The notes under the pieces were generated by a model, which was given only the letters and a program-made list of their open reading frames with translations, searched no databases and was not told the origin of the DNA. Source: Actinomadura luteofluorescens (GTDB taxonomy: Bacteria; Actinomycetota; Actinomycetes; Streptosporangiales; Streptosporangiaceae). Taken from it: a DNA stretch of 64,000 nt. Position numbers and translations under genes: made by a program. Position 1 is the stretch's first letter, and each line of letters opens with the position of its first letter. Shown here piece by piece: positions 42,267 through 50,755 of the stretch. The DNA lies in NCBI RefSeq assembly GCF_013409365.1, contig NZ_JACCBA010000001.1, positions 3,658,001-3,722,000 on the forward strand. Direction: 5' to 3'.

Positions 42267-42752
42267 CTACAGCCTCAGCACGCTCAACCCGTGCAGGGAC
42301 GGTCTCGGCGGCGGGCGTCCGACCAGCAGGATCCGCACCCGCGCCGGCCTCGACACGGCCCTTGGCGGCGACCTTCGCAGGCGCAGGGCCAGGAGGGCCA
42401 GGGCGAGCGCGAACAGGGTCAGCATGGCCAGGCAGACCTGGCCGCCGGGATGGTCAGGGTGGCGGTCGGAGTGATGGTCGCCGGACCGGTCGCCCTGGGG
42501 CGGGCGGTGCCCCGTCACCGCTTCGGTGACGGGGACCGCGTGCCCGGCGGCCATGGACGTCAGCGGGACGCCGTTCATCCCGGCCGGGCTCGATGTGGCC
42601 TGGAAGCCGTGCATCGCCAGCAGGCCGAGAAGCACGAGCAGGCCGGACGCCAGAGAGAGGACGTCCCGGCGCACAGATCGCCTCAGCCGTCCCACCCGCC
42701 GTTCCGCGTTCGCGCCGCCCCGCCCGGGGAGGCCGCCGACGTGCATGCTCAT
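42267..42752 (-). CDS. DUF6153-like His-rich membrane protein
   Basis: 161 residues, ATG at 42752. Two hydrophobic segments: residues about 30-50 (VLSLASGLLVLLGLLAMHG) and about 108-124 (VCLAMLTLFALALALLALRL), with a His/Asp/Met-rich loop between (GDHHSDRHPDHPGG, MAAGHAV). This matches the small DUF6153 proteins found beside DUF305 lipoproteins. Role possibly metal handling (inference). Confidence 0.75.
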   Translation of the reverse strand: MSMHVGGLPGRGGANAERRVGRLRRSVRRDVLSLASGLLVLLGLLAMHGFQATSSPAGMNGVPLTSMAAGHAVPVTEAVTGHRPPQGDRSGDHHSDRHPDHPGGQVCLAMLTLFALALALLALRLRRSPPRAVSRPARVRILLVGRPPPRPSLHGLSVLRL

Positions 42753-42800
42753 CCCGGGAACCAGGGTAGCGAAGCGTGACCGGCGGTCACCGGCGGGTCA

Positions 42801-42845
42801 CCGGAACACGCGACCCCGGAACACGCGACCCCGGAACACGCGACA
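42801..42845. repeat. 15-bp tandem repeat, three copies
   Basis: CCGGAACACGCGACC at 42801, 42816 and (last base changed) 42831. It lies just past the stop of the NlpC/P60 gene, upstream of the DUF6153 start on the minus strand, and could vary by slippage. Confidence 0.85.
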
Positions 42846-42850
42846 CCGGG

Positions 42851-43903
42851 TCAGGCGACACGGACTCCACCGGCGAACGGGCGGCCGGCGATCGGGGCGA
42901 TCTTGACGACGTCGCCGGTCTGCGGCGCGTGGACCATGTTGCCGTTGCCGATGTACATGCCCATGTGGTGCAGGTCGCTGTGGAAGAACACCAGGTCGCC
43001 GGGCTTGAGCTGGCTCATGCTCACGTGGGTGCCGGCGTTGTACTGGCTTCCGGTGTAGTGGCCGAGGGTGATGCCGACCTGCGCGTAGGCGTACAGGGTC
43101 AGGCCGGAGCAGTCGAAGCCCTTGATGTTGGCGCCCTGCGCGGTGCCGTAGCTCGGGCCGGACGCGTTGCCGCCGCCCCAGGAGTAGGGCACGCCCTGCT
43201 GGGCCAGGGCGGCCCGGACGGCCGTCATCGCCTTGGCCGAGGCCCCGCCGGAGTTGATGTTGGGGATGGAGCCGGGCCGCGAGCCGGCGGTGTTGAAGGT
43301 GCCGAGCTGCTTCTCGACCTTCTTGAGCTTGACCTGGAGTTCCCGGCGCTTCTTCTTCGCCTCGCCGGTGAGCGCGCGCACCTGGGCGGCGCGCTGCTCG
43401 GCGGCCTTGCGGGACCGGTCGGCGCCCTGCATCACCTGGAGCATCTGCGTGATGCGGGTGTCGTTCTGCTTGGCGAAGTAGTTGAGGGTGGCCGACTGGT
43501 CCAGGACGGCCTGCGGGTCGGAGGCCGAGGCGAAGCCGATGGCCGGGTCCGCGGGGCCGTTCTTGTAGCTGTCCGCGGCGATCTTCGCCATGCGCTCGCG
43601 CGCCTCGTCCAGGGCCTTCTGCTGCCGCAGGGCGCTGCTCCTGGCCGTCTTCGCGGCGTGCTCGGCCTGCTTGAGGCGCTCGCGCAGCCCGTTGTACTGC
43701 TCGCTGAGCTTCTCGGCCTCGTCGGCGAGCTTCTCCTGCTGCGCGGTCAGTTGCTTGCGCGTCGGCTTGGGCTCGGCGTGGGCGGGCGCGGGGGCGAGAA
43801 GCCCGGCGGACAGCGCGAAGGCGGCCGTCCACGCCGTGACGTTCCGGCCGGTGCGGATCCTGCGGCGGGCTGTCGTTCGGGGGCCGGCAGCTCGTCGCTG
43901 CAT
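42851..43903 (-). CDS. Secreted NlpC/P60 peptidoglycan endopeptidase (RipA-like)
   Basis: 350 residues. A signal peptide with a long basic start (residues 1-43, AFALSAGLLAPAPAHA), an alpha-helical coiled coil of about 160 residues, a linker, and a C-terminal NlpC/P60 domain: catalytic Cys in NIKGFDCSGLTLYAYAQ, His in HHMGMYIGNGNMVHAP. It cuts stem peptides in peptidoglycan; the coiled coil usually autoinhibits or binds FtsEX. The leader carries a c-di-AMP riboswitch, which fits control of cell-wall lysis. Confidence 0.93.
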   Translation of the reverse strand: MQRRAAGPRTTARRRIRTGRNVTAWTAAFALSAGLLAPAPAHAEPKPTRKQLTAQQEKLADEAEKLSEQYNGLRERLKQAEHAAKTARSSALRQQKALDEARERMAKIAADSYKNGPADPAIGFASASDPQAVLDQSATLNYFAKQNDTRITQMLQVMQGADRSRKAAEQRAAQVRALTGEAKKKRRELQVKLKKVEKQLGTFNTAGSRPGSIPNINSGGASAKAMTAVRAALAQQGVPYSWGGGNASGPSYGTAQGANIKGFDCSGLTLYAYAQVGITLGHYTGSQYNAGTHVSMSQLKPGDLVFFHSDLHHMGMYIGNGNMVHAPQTGDVVKIAPIAGRPFAGGVRVA

Positions 43904-43921
43904 GCGGTGTCCTCTCCTGTA

Positions 43922-44050
43922 ACGCCTACCGGGTCAGCTGACGGGTTCGGGCCGGAGTCGCCCTTCCGTCCGCGCGGGACGGATTCACCCCTGAAGATCG
44001 GGTCCCCGGTTCCCCGGACGGAGCCGTCCGCGGGATTCGGCGCGGTCGCC
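43922..44050 (-). promoter_or_regulatory. c-di-AMP (ydaO-yuaA) riboswitch ahead of the NlpC/P60 gene
   Basis: Read on the minus strand the leader has, in order, CGCGCCGAATCCCGCGGACGG, a GGGGAACCGGGGACC segment, CAGGGGTGAATCCG, GGGCGACTCCGG and CCCGAACCCGTCAGCTGACC followed by GGTAGGCGTT. This is the conserved run I know from actinobacterial ydaO riboswitches, usually upstream of NlpC/P60 and resuscitation-factor genes. The ligand is c-di-AMP in the family, which turns these genes off. It ends about 19 bases before the start codon. Confidence 0.85.
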
Positions 44051-44080
44051 GGCCGTCCCCGGCGGGGACGTCGGACCGTG

Positions 44081-44103
44081 ACCTCCTACGGAGCGTAGGA
44101 GGT
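44081..44103. promoter_or_regulatory. Perfect 10-bp-arm palindrome upstream of the riboswitch
   Basis: ACCTCCTACG-GAG-CGTAGGAGGT lies between the M56 gene and the riboswitch, at about the expected promoter position of the NlpC/P60 gene. The CTACG…CGTAG core looks like a variant BlaI-type operator and the second BlaI is encoded 1 kb away, so control of the hydrolase by that BlaI is possible but inferred. Confidence 0.55.
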
Positions 44104-44157
44104 TTACGGTCGGTTCGCCACCGAAGCGGAGCATTTCCCCAAAAGCCACATACCGTC

Positions 44158-45102
44158 TCAGCAGGTGGCGGCCAGCTCGGCGATCGCCGCGGCCCCGGCC
44201 AGAAGCGGCGCGACGACCGCCGCCACCACGAAGAGGCCGGCCGCGAGCCGGACGGCACGGCGCGGCCTCGGCGGAGCGGCGCCCTCCAGCCGCAGCACCC
44301 GCTCCCTCAGCGCACCGGCGGCGGGCGCGCCCGCCGCCCCGAGCGCCCCCGCGCCGGTCGGCGCCGCCGAGAGCCGGCACAGGGCGCCGACCAGCGGTTT
44401 CCTGCCGTGGACGCGGACCGCGGCGTCGTCCGCGGCCATCTCCAGCAGCAGCGGCAGCCGCGCCTTCGCGCGCCGGACGGTCGGCAGCCACGGCAGCATG
44501 GCGTGGACCAGGTCCAGGGCCAGCAGGAGCACATGGTGGCGCTGGCGCAGGTGCGCCCGCTCGTGCGCCAGGACGGCGCCGAGCTCCTCGGCGCTGAGCG
44601 CCCGCTGCGCCCCGGTGCTGACCACGATCGCGCGGTGCCGGGACGGCAGCGAGTACGCCACCGGCACGGGATGGTCGAGGACGAGGACGTCCGGATGGCG
44701 CCGGTCCTCGCCGGCGACCAGCCGCAGCATCTCCCGGTGCCGGCGGCGGTGGCGCACGGCCCGGCCGAGCCTCGGCAGGCCGCGGGCGAGGACGGCGGCG
44801 CACGCGGCGGCGAGGAGGGCGGTCGCGACCGCCGCGGCGACGGTGGCGAGACGGCCGTGATGGGGCAGGCAGTCGCGCAGCCGCGACAGGAACCCGTGGC
44901 CCGGGCCCGGCGGCGCGAGCAGCGCCGCCGCCGCGCTCCCCGCCGCCGCGATGGTCGTCCCGGCGAGGGCGGCCGCCCAGCAGGCGATCGCCGTCCCCGG
45001 GCCGACGGCCGAGCGCCGGAGCAGATCCAGGGCGGGACCCGCCGCGCATCCCAGCAGGACCACCGAACCGGCCAGGCAGGCCACCAGGAGGATCACGGTC
45101 AC
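44158..45102 (-). CDS. M56 family membrane metallopeptidase
   Basis: 314 residues; GTG start overlaps the blaI stop. Five or so membrane helices, zinc motif HERAH in AELGAVLAHERAHLRQRHH and EMAADDAA downstream. Paired with a BlaI repressor, like the 33940-35189 pair, and likely cleaves or releases that repressor after an envelope signal. Confidence 0.9.
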   Translation of the reverse strand: MTVILLVACLAGSVVLLGCAAGPALDLLRRSAVGPGTAIACWAAALAGTTIAAAGSAAAALLAPPGPGHGFLSRLRDCLPHHGRLATVAAAVATALLAAACAAVLARGLPRLGRAVRHRRRHREMLRLVAGEDRRHPDVLVLDHPVPVAYSLPSRHRAIVVSTGAQRALSAEELGAVLAHERAHLRQRHHVLLLALDLVHAMLPWLPTVRRAKARLPLLLEMAADDAAVRVHGRKPLVGALCRLSAAPTGAGALGAAGAPAAGALRERVLRLEGAAPPRPRRAVRLAAGLFVVAAVVAPLLAGAAAIAELAATC

Positions 45103-45476
45103 GCGTCCTCGCCGGCGGTACGCCGTCGCAGGGCGTCCAGGAGGTGCCGGGCGTCCTCCGGCGGGACGCTCTCGGCGAACCTCGCGAGGATGGCGCCGTG
45201 GTCCGCGGCCTCGCTCAGGGCGTCCATCATCAGCTCGACCGCGTACTCCTCCTGCGGCCGCGTCGGGCTGTAGCGGAAGGCCGTGCCGTCCTGCGTGCGG
45301 CGGACGAGCCCCTTCTGCGCCAGGCGTTCCGCCACGGTCTGCACGGTGTTGTAGGCCAGCGCCTTGTCCGCGTTCTCGTTCAACTCGGCCAGCAGTTCAC
45401 GGATCCGCAGCGGGTGGGGCGCCGCCCAGAGCACGTCCATGATGGAGCGTTCGAGCGCCCCTCCGAGTGCGGACAC
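45099..45476 (-). CDS. BlaI/MecI/CopY family repressor (second copy)
   Basis: 125 residues from the GTG at 45476, which has GGAGGTGA 5 bases upstream; the longer frame to 45524 overlaps the MMPL gene. The winged helix reads LGGALERSIMDVLWAAPHPLRIRELLAEL…YNTVQTVAERLAQKGLVRRTQDGTAFRY. Four bases after the MMPL stop, so in one operon with it. Confidence 0.92.
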   Translation of the reverse strand: MSALGGALERSIMDVLWAAPHPLRIRELLAELNENADKALAYNTVQTVAERLAQKGLVRRTQDGTAFRYSPTRPQEEYAVELMMDALSEAADHGAILARFAESVPPEDARHLLDALRRRTAGEDA

Positions 45477-45480
45477 GCGG

Positions 45481-47673
45481 TCACCTCCGTCCCGCCCCCA
45501 TTGTGCCGGACGTCTCCTGAGCACCCGCCTCCAACAAGGGGGTCTCTCCAGCGTGGACGGGCCTGCGGCGCCCGGGCATCCACCAGTTGGCCCCGCCGCA
45601 CAGCTCCATCACCGCGGGGACGAGGATCATCCGGACGATGGTGGCGTCCACGAGCACGGCGACGGCCATGCCGAGGCCGATCTGCTTGACCGACACGTCG
45701 GGGCCGAGCAGCGACGTCCCGAAGACGGCGATCATGATGGCGGCCGCGGCCGTGATGACCTTGGCGGTGCGCGCCAGCCCGCGGGTGACGGCCGTCCGGG
45801 TGTCGCCGGTGCGCTCGTACTCCTCCCGGACCCGCGAGATCAGGAAGACCTCGTAGTCCATGGACAGGCCGAACAGGAGCGGGAACATCATCATCGGCAC
45901 CCAGGTCGTGATCGGCATGGCGGTCGGGAACCCGAAGGCCTCGCCCAGCCACCCCCACTGGACGACCGCGACCAGCACGCCGTAGGCGGCGCCGATCGAC
46001 AGCAGGTTCATCACCGCGGCCTGCACCGCGATCGTGACCGACCGGACCAGCGCGACCAGCAGCACGAGGGACAGGGCGACGACGACCCCGATCATCAGGG
46101 GCAGGCGGGAGCCGACCTCCTCGGCGATGTCGATCGCGCCGGCGTTCGGGCCGCCCACCTGGATCCCGCCGCCGCCCGGCGCCCCGGGCAGGACGTCGTC
46201 GCGCAGCCGGTGCACCAGGTCGGCGGTGGCCTCGTCCTGGGCGCCGGTCGCGGGGAAGGCCATGAACGTGGCCGCCCGGCCGTCGGCGCTGATCCGGGGC
46301 GGCGTGACGGAGGCGATGCCCTCGGTCCGGCGGACCGCCTCGACGACGGGACGCAGATCGGCGTCCGCGGACCCGATCCGCGCGGCGAAGATCAGGGGCG
46401 CGCCGTAGCCGGGCCCGAAGCCCTCGGAGAGGATCGCGTAGGAGGTGTGGCTGCTCCGGTCGTGCGGCTGGACGCTGGCGTCGGGCAGGCTCAGCCGCAT
46501 CGACAGGACGGGGGCGGCGAGCACCAGCAGGCCCGTCCCGGCCAGGACCGCGGCGGCCAGCGGCCTGCGCTGCACCACGCCGGCCCAGCGCTCGGCGGGG
46601 GGACGGTGCTCGCGGGTGCGCGGGCGGGACGCGCGGCGCGGCAGCCGCAGCGAGTCGATCCGGCGGCCGGTGAAGCCGAGGAGCGCCGGCAGCAGGGTCA
46701 CCGCGGCCGTCATCGTGACCAGCACCGTCACCGACGCGGCGATGGCCACACCGGTCATCAGCCGCTGCCCCATGACCACCAGGCCGAGCAGCGCGATCAC
46801 CACGGTGGTGCCGGCGAACAGCACGGCGTGCCCGGCGGTGGAGATGGCCTTGGCCGTGGCGCCCTCGGGGTCGTCTCCGTCCTGGAGGGCCTCCCTGTAG
46901 CGGGTCACGATGAACAGTGCGTAGTCGATGCCGATGCCGAGCCCGACCAGCGCGGCGACGAGCACCGTGAAGTCCGGCGCCGGGACGAGGTGCCCCACCA
47001 GCCTGATCAGGGCGATGCCGCCGAGGATCGCCGTCAGCGCCGTCGCGATCGGCAGGCCCATCGCGACCAGCGATCCGAAGGAGATGAACAGGATCACCGC
47101 CGCGGTCAGCAGGCCCACGCCCTCGGCCGGGCCCTGCTGGGGCGTCTCGGCCTTCTCCGCCCGCTCGCCGCCCAGGCCCAGCGTCACGCCGTCGCCGGAG
47201 GCGTCCTTGACCGCGTCCACCAGGGGTCTGACGTCGGACTTCTTGGCCTCCGCGTCGGTCAGCGGGATGGTCGTCCTGGCGATGCGGCGATCGCGCGTCA
47301 CCAGGTTCCCGTCCTGGTAGGGCGAGGTCACCGGCCCGGTGACCGGTGAGGCGTCCAGCTCGGCGACGACCTTCTCGATCCGCCGCCGCGCGGCGGGGTC
47401 GTCGATCCCCTTCGCCGCCTTGATCGCGAGGGTCAGGGTGTCGCCCCGGCGCTCGGGGAAGTGCTTCTGGATCAGCTCCTGTGCCTTGGCGGAACCGGAG
47501 TCCCCGCCGGAGAAGTCGTTGTCGGTTGGGGCGCCGTAGCCGAAGCCGGCGAACGCCACGGCGATCACGCCGACGAGCCAGGCCAGGAGGACGAGGCGGC
47601 GGCGCCGGTGGCAGAAGCGGGCCAGCGCCGCGAGTGCGCCGTCCGGTCCAGGGTGTGCGGATTGCTCGCTCAT
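45481..47673 (-). CDS. MMPL family RND-type transporter
   Basis: 730 residues. Two repeats, each with one helix, a large extracytoplasmic loop and five helices (first MMPL block begins RRRLVLLAWLVGVIAVAFAGF; later IDYALFIVTRYREAL and MDYEVFLISRVREEY carry the conserved Asp-Tyr-E/A motif for proton use). Moves lipids or drugs across the membrane. It heads the MMPL-blaI-M56 operon, implying induction when the M56 peptidase inactivates BlaI. Confidence 0.93.
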   Translation of the reverse strand: MSEQSAHPGPDGALAALARFCHRRRRLVLLAWLVGVIAVAFAGFGYGAPTDNDFSGGDSGSAKAQELIQKHFPERRGDTLTLAIKAAKGIDDPAARRRIEKVVAELDASPVTGPVTSPYQDGNLVTRDRRIARTTIPLTDAEAKKSDVRPLVDAVKDASGDGVTLGLGGERAEKAETPQQGPAEGVGLLTAAVILFISFGSLVAMGLPIATALTAILGGIALIRLVGHLVPAPDFTVLVAALVGLGIGIDYALFIVTRYREALQDGDDPEGATAKAISTAGHAVLFAGTTVVIALLGLVVMGQRLMTGVAIAASVTVLVTMTAAVTLLPALLGFTGRRIDSLRLPRRASRPRTREHRPPAERWAGVVQRRPLAAAVLAGTGLLVLAAPVLSMRLSLPDASVQPHDRSSHTSYAILSEGFGPGYGAPLIFAARIGSADADLRPVVEAVRRTEGIASVTPPRISADGRAATFMAFPATGAQDEATADLVHRLRDDVLPGAPGGGGIQVGGPNAGAIDIAEEVGSRLPLMIGVVVALSLVLLVALVRSVTIAVQAAVMNLLSIGAAYGVLVAVVQWGWLGEAFGFPTAMPITTWVPMMMFPLLFGLSMDYEVFLISRVREEYERTGDTRTAVTRGLARTAKVITAAAAIMIAVFGTSLLGPDVSVKQIGLGMAVAVLVDATIVRMILVPAVMELCGGANWWMPGRRRPVHAGETPLLEAGAQETSGTMGAGRR

Positions 47674-47838
47674 GGCGGCGATCGTCGCGCCGGCGGGGCG
47701 CCCGCCGCGTCTGACGGGGGACGGCCGCGCCTACGCGTTCGGGCGTACGCGGCACCGTGGCCCGCTCCACCTGGCGGAGGAGCAGGTCACGCGCCTGAGC
47801 GCAGGAGCGTCCCCGCACCACGACAGTAGGATTCCGGC

Positions 47839-49053
47839 ATGGAACGCCGTACAGGGACGTTCTCCCTGCGAGCGGTGACGCATGACGTCCTGCTCGCGCT
47901 CTTCGTCACCGTGATGCAGGTCCAGGGGACGGTCGCCCGTGTCGCCGCAGAAGGGGCGACGCGGCCGCTCGCCGACCTGGGAGAACTCGGCTACGCGCTG
48001 CTGGTGGTGAGCGGCCTCGCCCTGCTCGCCCGCCGCCGGTGGCCGGTGGCGGTGTTCGCCGTCGCCGCGCTCGCCAGCCTGGCGTACTACGGTGCCGGCT
48101 TCCCTGACGGCCCCGGCTGGCTCGCGCTCTTCGTCTCCCTCTACACCCTCGCGGCCTACGGCGACGGGCGCCGGTCGCTGGTGATCGCCGGTTCGGGGAT
48201 CACCGTGCTGGCCGCCGTATGGCTGTACACGGCCGCCGACATCGAACCGCGCGCCGCCATCGGCTGGGTGTTCTTCCGCATCGGCGCGTCGGTCATGAGC
48301 GCGGCCCTCGGCGAGTCCGTCCGGTCCCGCCGGGTCATCGCGGCCGAGGCCGAGAAGCGCGCGGAACTGGCCGAGCGGACCCGCGAGGAGGAGGCGCGGG
48401 CGCGCGTGGACGCCGAACGCCTCCGGATCGCCCGCGAGGTCCACGACACCGTCGCCCACGCGGTGGCGATCATCAACGTGCAGTCCGGGGTCACCGCGCA
48501 CGTGCTCGACAAGCGCCCGGAGCAGGCGCGCGAAGCGCTGCGGACCATCGAGGAGACCAGTTCCCGGGCGCTGCGGGAGATGCGGGCCGTCCTCGGCGTC
48601 CTGCGCGACGACGGCGACGGCCGCGCACCGCACCCCGGCCTGGACCAGATCGACGAGCTCACCGCGAAGGCGCGCGAAGCGGGGCTGGACGTCACCCTGG
48701 AGGCGTCCCCGCCCGCGGCGCCGCTGCCGAGCGCGGTGGGCAGCGCGGCGTACCGGATCCTCCAGGAGTCGGTCACCAACGTGATCCGCCACGTCGGCCC
48801 CACCCGGGTGACGGTCGCGCTCAACCCCGGGACCGACGTCCTGGAGATCCGCGTGACCGACGAGGGCCGCCGCACCGGGGACGGCGCCGCGAGCGCCCCG
48901 GGCGGCCCCGGCCACGGGATCCTGGGCATGCGCGAGCGCTGCCGGCTGCTCGGCGGCGAACTCGACGCCGGCCCCACTCCGGGCGGCGGGTTCGAGGTGG
49001 CGGCCCGGCTCCCCCTCGCGCCGGCCGGCCCGCGGCGGGAGGCGGCACCGTGA
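47839..49053 (+). CDS. NarL-type sensor histidine kinase (second pair)
   Basis: 404 residues, ATG at 47839 with AGGA upstream. Four to five N-terminal membrane helices, HisKA_3 His in LRIAREVHDTVAHAVAIINV, HATPase_c with VTNVIRHVGPTRVTVAL and GHGILGMRERCRLLGGEL. GTGA overlap with the response regulator. It is divergent from the MMPL operon (165-base gap). Confidence 0.93.
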   Translation: MERRTGTFSLRAVTHDVLLALFVTVMQVQGTVARVAAEGATRPLADLGELGYALLVVSGLALLARRRWPVAVFAVAALASLAYYGAGFPDGPGWLALFVSLYTLAAYGDGRRSLVIAGSGITVLAAVWLYTAADIEPRAAIGWVFFRIGASVMSAALGESVRSRRVIAAEAEKRAELAERTREEEARARVDAERLRIAREVHDTVAHAVAIINVQSGVTAHVLDKRPEQAREALRTIEETSSRALREMRAVLGVLRDDGDGRAPHPGLDQIDELTAKAREAGLDVTLEASPPAAPLPSAVGSAAYRILQESVTNVIRHVGPTRVTVALNPGTDVLEIRVTDEGRRTGDGAASAPGGPGHGILGMRERCRLLGGELDAGPTPGGGFEVAARLPLAPAGPRREAAP

Positions 49054-49733
49054 GCGCGCCGTCCACGGCACCGATCAGGGTGCTGCTCGCCGACGACGAG
49101 GGGCTCGTGCGGTCCGGGTTCAAGCTGCTCATCGACGTCGAGGACGACATCGCCGTGGTCGCGGAGGCGACCGACGGCGCGCAGGCCGTCGACCTGGCCC
49201 GCGCCGCCCGTCCCGACGTCGTCCTCATGGACATCCGCATGCCGAGGCTGGACGGCATCCAGGCCACGGCGCGGATCACCGCGACGCGCGGGCTGGAGGA
49301 CGTCCGGATCCTCATCCTCACCACCTACGACACCGACGCCTACGTCTTCGAGGCGCTGCAGGCCGGGGCGAGCGGCTTCCTGCTCAAGGACGCCGGGCCG
49401 GCGGAGCTCCTGCACGCCATCCGGGTGGTCGCCGCCGGAGAGGCGCTGCTCGCGCCGCGCATCACCAGGCGCCTCATCGGCAAGTTCACCGCGTGGCACA
49501 CGGCGTCGACGAACGCGCGGGACCGGCTCGCGCCGCTCACCGGCCGCGAGCGGGAGGTGCTGGCCCTGATCGGGCGGGGGCTGAGCAACCAGGAGATCGG
49601 GGCCGAACTGTTCATCAGCCCGGCGACCGCGCGCACCCATGTCAGCCGCACGATGGCGAAGCTCGGGGCGCGCGACCGCGCGCAACTGGTCGTCGTCGCC
49701 TACCAGACGGGCCTGGTCGTCCCCGACGCGTGA
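49050..49733 (+). CDS. LuxR/NarL family response regulator (second pair)
   Basis: 227 residues from the GTG at 49050 overlapping the kinase stop. Receiver: VLLADDEGLVRSG, Asp in VVLMDIRMPRLDG, Thr in LILTTYD, Lys in GFLLKDAG; C-terminal LuxR HTH LTGREREVLALIGRGLSNQEIGAELFIS. The divergent MMPL operon is a reasonable target. Confidence 0.94.
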   Translation: MSAPSTAPIRVLLADDEGLVRSGFKLLIDVEDDIAVVAEATDGAQAVDLARAARPDVVLMDIRMPRLDGIQATARITATRGLEDVRILILTTYDTDAYVFEALQAGASGFLLKDAGPAELLHAIRVVAAGEALLAPRITRRLIGKFTAWHTASTNARDRLAPLTGREREVLALIGRGLSNQEIGAELFISPATARTHVSRTMAKLGARDRAQLVVVAYQTGLVVPDA

Positions 49734-49760
49734 CCCCGGGCGTCCTGACGCCGGCGCCGG

Positions 49761-50354
49761 TCAGTGCGGGGGGTCGCCGAGCCGGCGGACGATGCGGACG
49801 AGTGCGGCGCGCTGGCCGTCCGGGTCGTCGTCGAGGTCGGGCATCAGCATCCGCCGGAGCTGCGGGGTGGCGAACCACCAGCCGGCGAGGACGATGACGG
49901 AGTACAGCAGTTCCCGGGCCGCCAGCCGGGTGTCCAGGTCCCCCGACTGCTGCGCCCTGGCCAGCGCGGCGATCTTCTCGGCGTAGTGCGCGGTCCGCTC
50001 GGCCTCGGCCGCCACCGGGCCCTCGCCGGCGCTGTGGAGGCCCTCCCAGTGCAGCAGCCGGACGAAGTGCGGGTGCGCGCGGTGGTAGTCGAAGACCTGG
50101 CCCGCGTACTCGCCGAGGTCGCGGGCCGCCTTCTCGTCCAGCGGCACGGCCTCGGCCAGGCGTTCCAGCTCCGTGGTGAGGACGATCGCGAACATCTGCC
50201 GCTTGTTGCCGAAGTAGGAGTAGATCCGCTCCTTGTTCACCCCGGCCGTGGCGGCGATCCGGTCCATGCGGGCGGCCTCGGGGCCGTGGGCGGCGAACTC
50301 GCCGACCGCGGCGTCCAGGATGAGCCGCCTGGTCTTCGCGGTGTCCCATGCCAT
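49761..50354 (-). CDS. TetR family repressor with paired palindromic operators
   Basis: 197 residues from the ATG at 50354 (MAWDTAKTRRLILDAAVGEF…). HTH MDRIAATAGVNKERIYSYFGNKRQMFAIV; helical ligand domain with a WEGLHSAGEG and VLAGWWFATPQLRRMLMP C-terminal segment. It is divergent from a small membrane-protein gene; two strong palindromes lie between. The longer open frame to 50420 runs through the first palindrome and is not preferred. Confidence 0.9.
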   Translation of the reverse strand: MAWDTAKTRRLILDAAVGEFAAHGPEAARMDRIAATAGVNKERIYSYFGNKRQMFAIVLTTELERLAEAVPLDEKAARDLGEYAGQVFDYHRAHPHFVRLLHWEGLHSAGEGPVAAEAERTAHYAEKIAALARAQQSGDLDTRLAARELLYSVIVLAGWWFATPQLRRMLMPDLDDDPDGQRAALVRIVRRLGDPPH

Positions 50355-50370
50355 GGCCCGAGCATACCGA

Positions 50371-50436
50371 AGATTCCAACTAATGAGTTGGAATCTGCCG
50401 CCGGTCGTGGCAAACTCCAACTCACGAGTTGGAGTT
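50371..50436. promoter_or_regulatory. Two TetR operator palindromes
   Basis: AGATTCCAACT-AATG-AGTTGGAATCT (50371-50396, 11-bp perfect arms) and AACTCCAACT-CACG-AGTTGGAGTT (50413-50436, 10-bp perfect arms) share the core CCAACT-N4-AGTTGG and are centred 41 bases apart, about four helical turns. They sit exactly between the divergent TetR and membrane-protein genes. Confidence 0.9.
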
Positions 50437-50458
50437 ATCGAAACCGCAAGGAGACGCC

Positions 50459-50755
50459 ATGCCCCCGGTCCGCCCCACGCCCCCCGCCGCCGCGGCGCCG
50501 TCGATCCACCTGCGCGCCGCGTTCACCTGGCTGGCCGTGTACCTCATGATCATGGCCACGCAGCTGCTGCTGGGCCCCCTGCTGGGCTCGCTCTCCCTGC
50601 CGCTCCGAACGCTCGTGGTGACCGGCGTGGTCGTGCCCACCGTCGTGTACGCGCTCGTCCCCGCGATCCTGCGGACCTACGGCGCGCTGCGCCGTCAGGG
50701 CACGCGGCGGGGGACGAAGCGCACGAACGGGATGTGGTGGCCGACCTGGCGGTAG
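50459..50755 (+). CDS. Small membrane protein, TetR-controlled
   Basis: 98 residues from the ATG at 50459 (AAGGAGA upstream). Two membrane helices: AAFTWLAVYLMIMATQLLLGPLL and TLVVTGVVVPTVVYALVPAIL. I do not know the family. The last 20 residues (after ALRRQ) are Arg/Thr-rich and are read from the antisense of the deazaflavin reductase gene, so the natural end may have been lost by a stop-codon change. Confidence 0.75.
   Translation: MPPVRPTPPAAAAPSIHLRAAFTWLAVYLMIMATQLLLGPLLGSLSLPLRTLVVTGVVVPTVVYALVPAILRTYGALRRQGTRRGTKRTNGMWWPTWR

Noticed and set aside
42801..42845. CRISPR-like array
   Set aside because: The repeats are 15 bp with no spacers and no cas gene nearby; it is a simple tandem repeat.
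42776..44098. A 440-codon plus-strand frame opposite the NlpC/P60 gene
   Set aside because: It runs through the tandem repeats, the hydrolase antisense and the riboswitch; no protein family signal.
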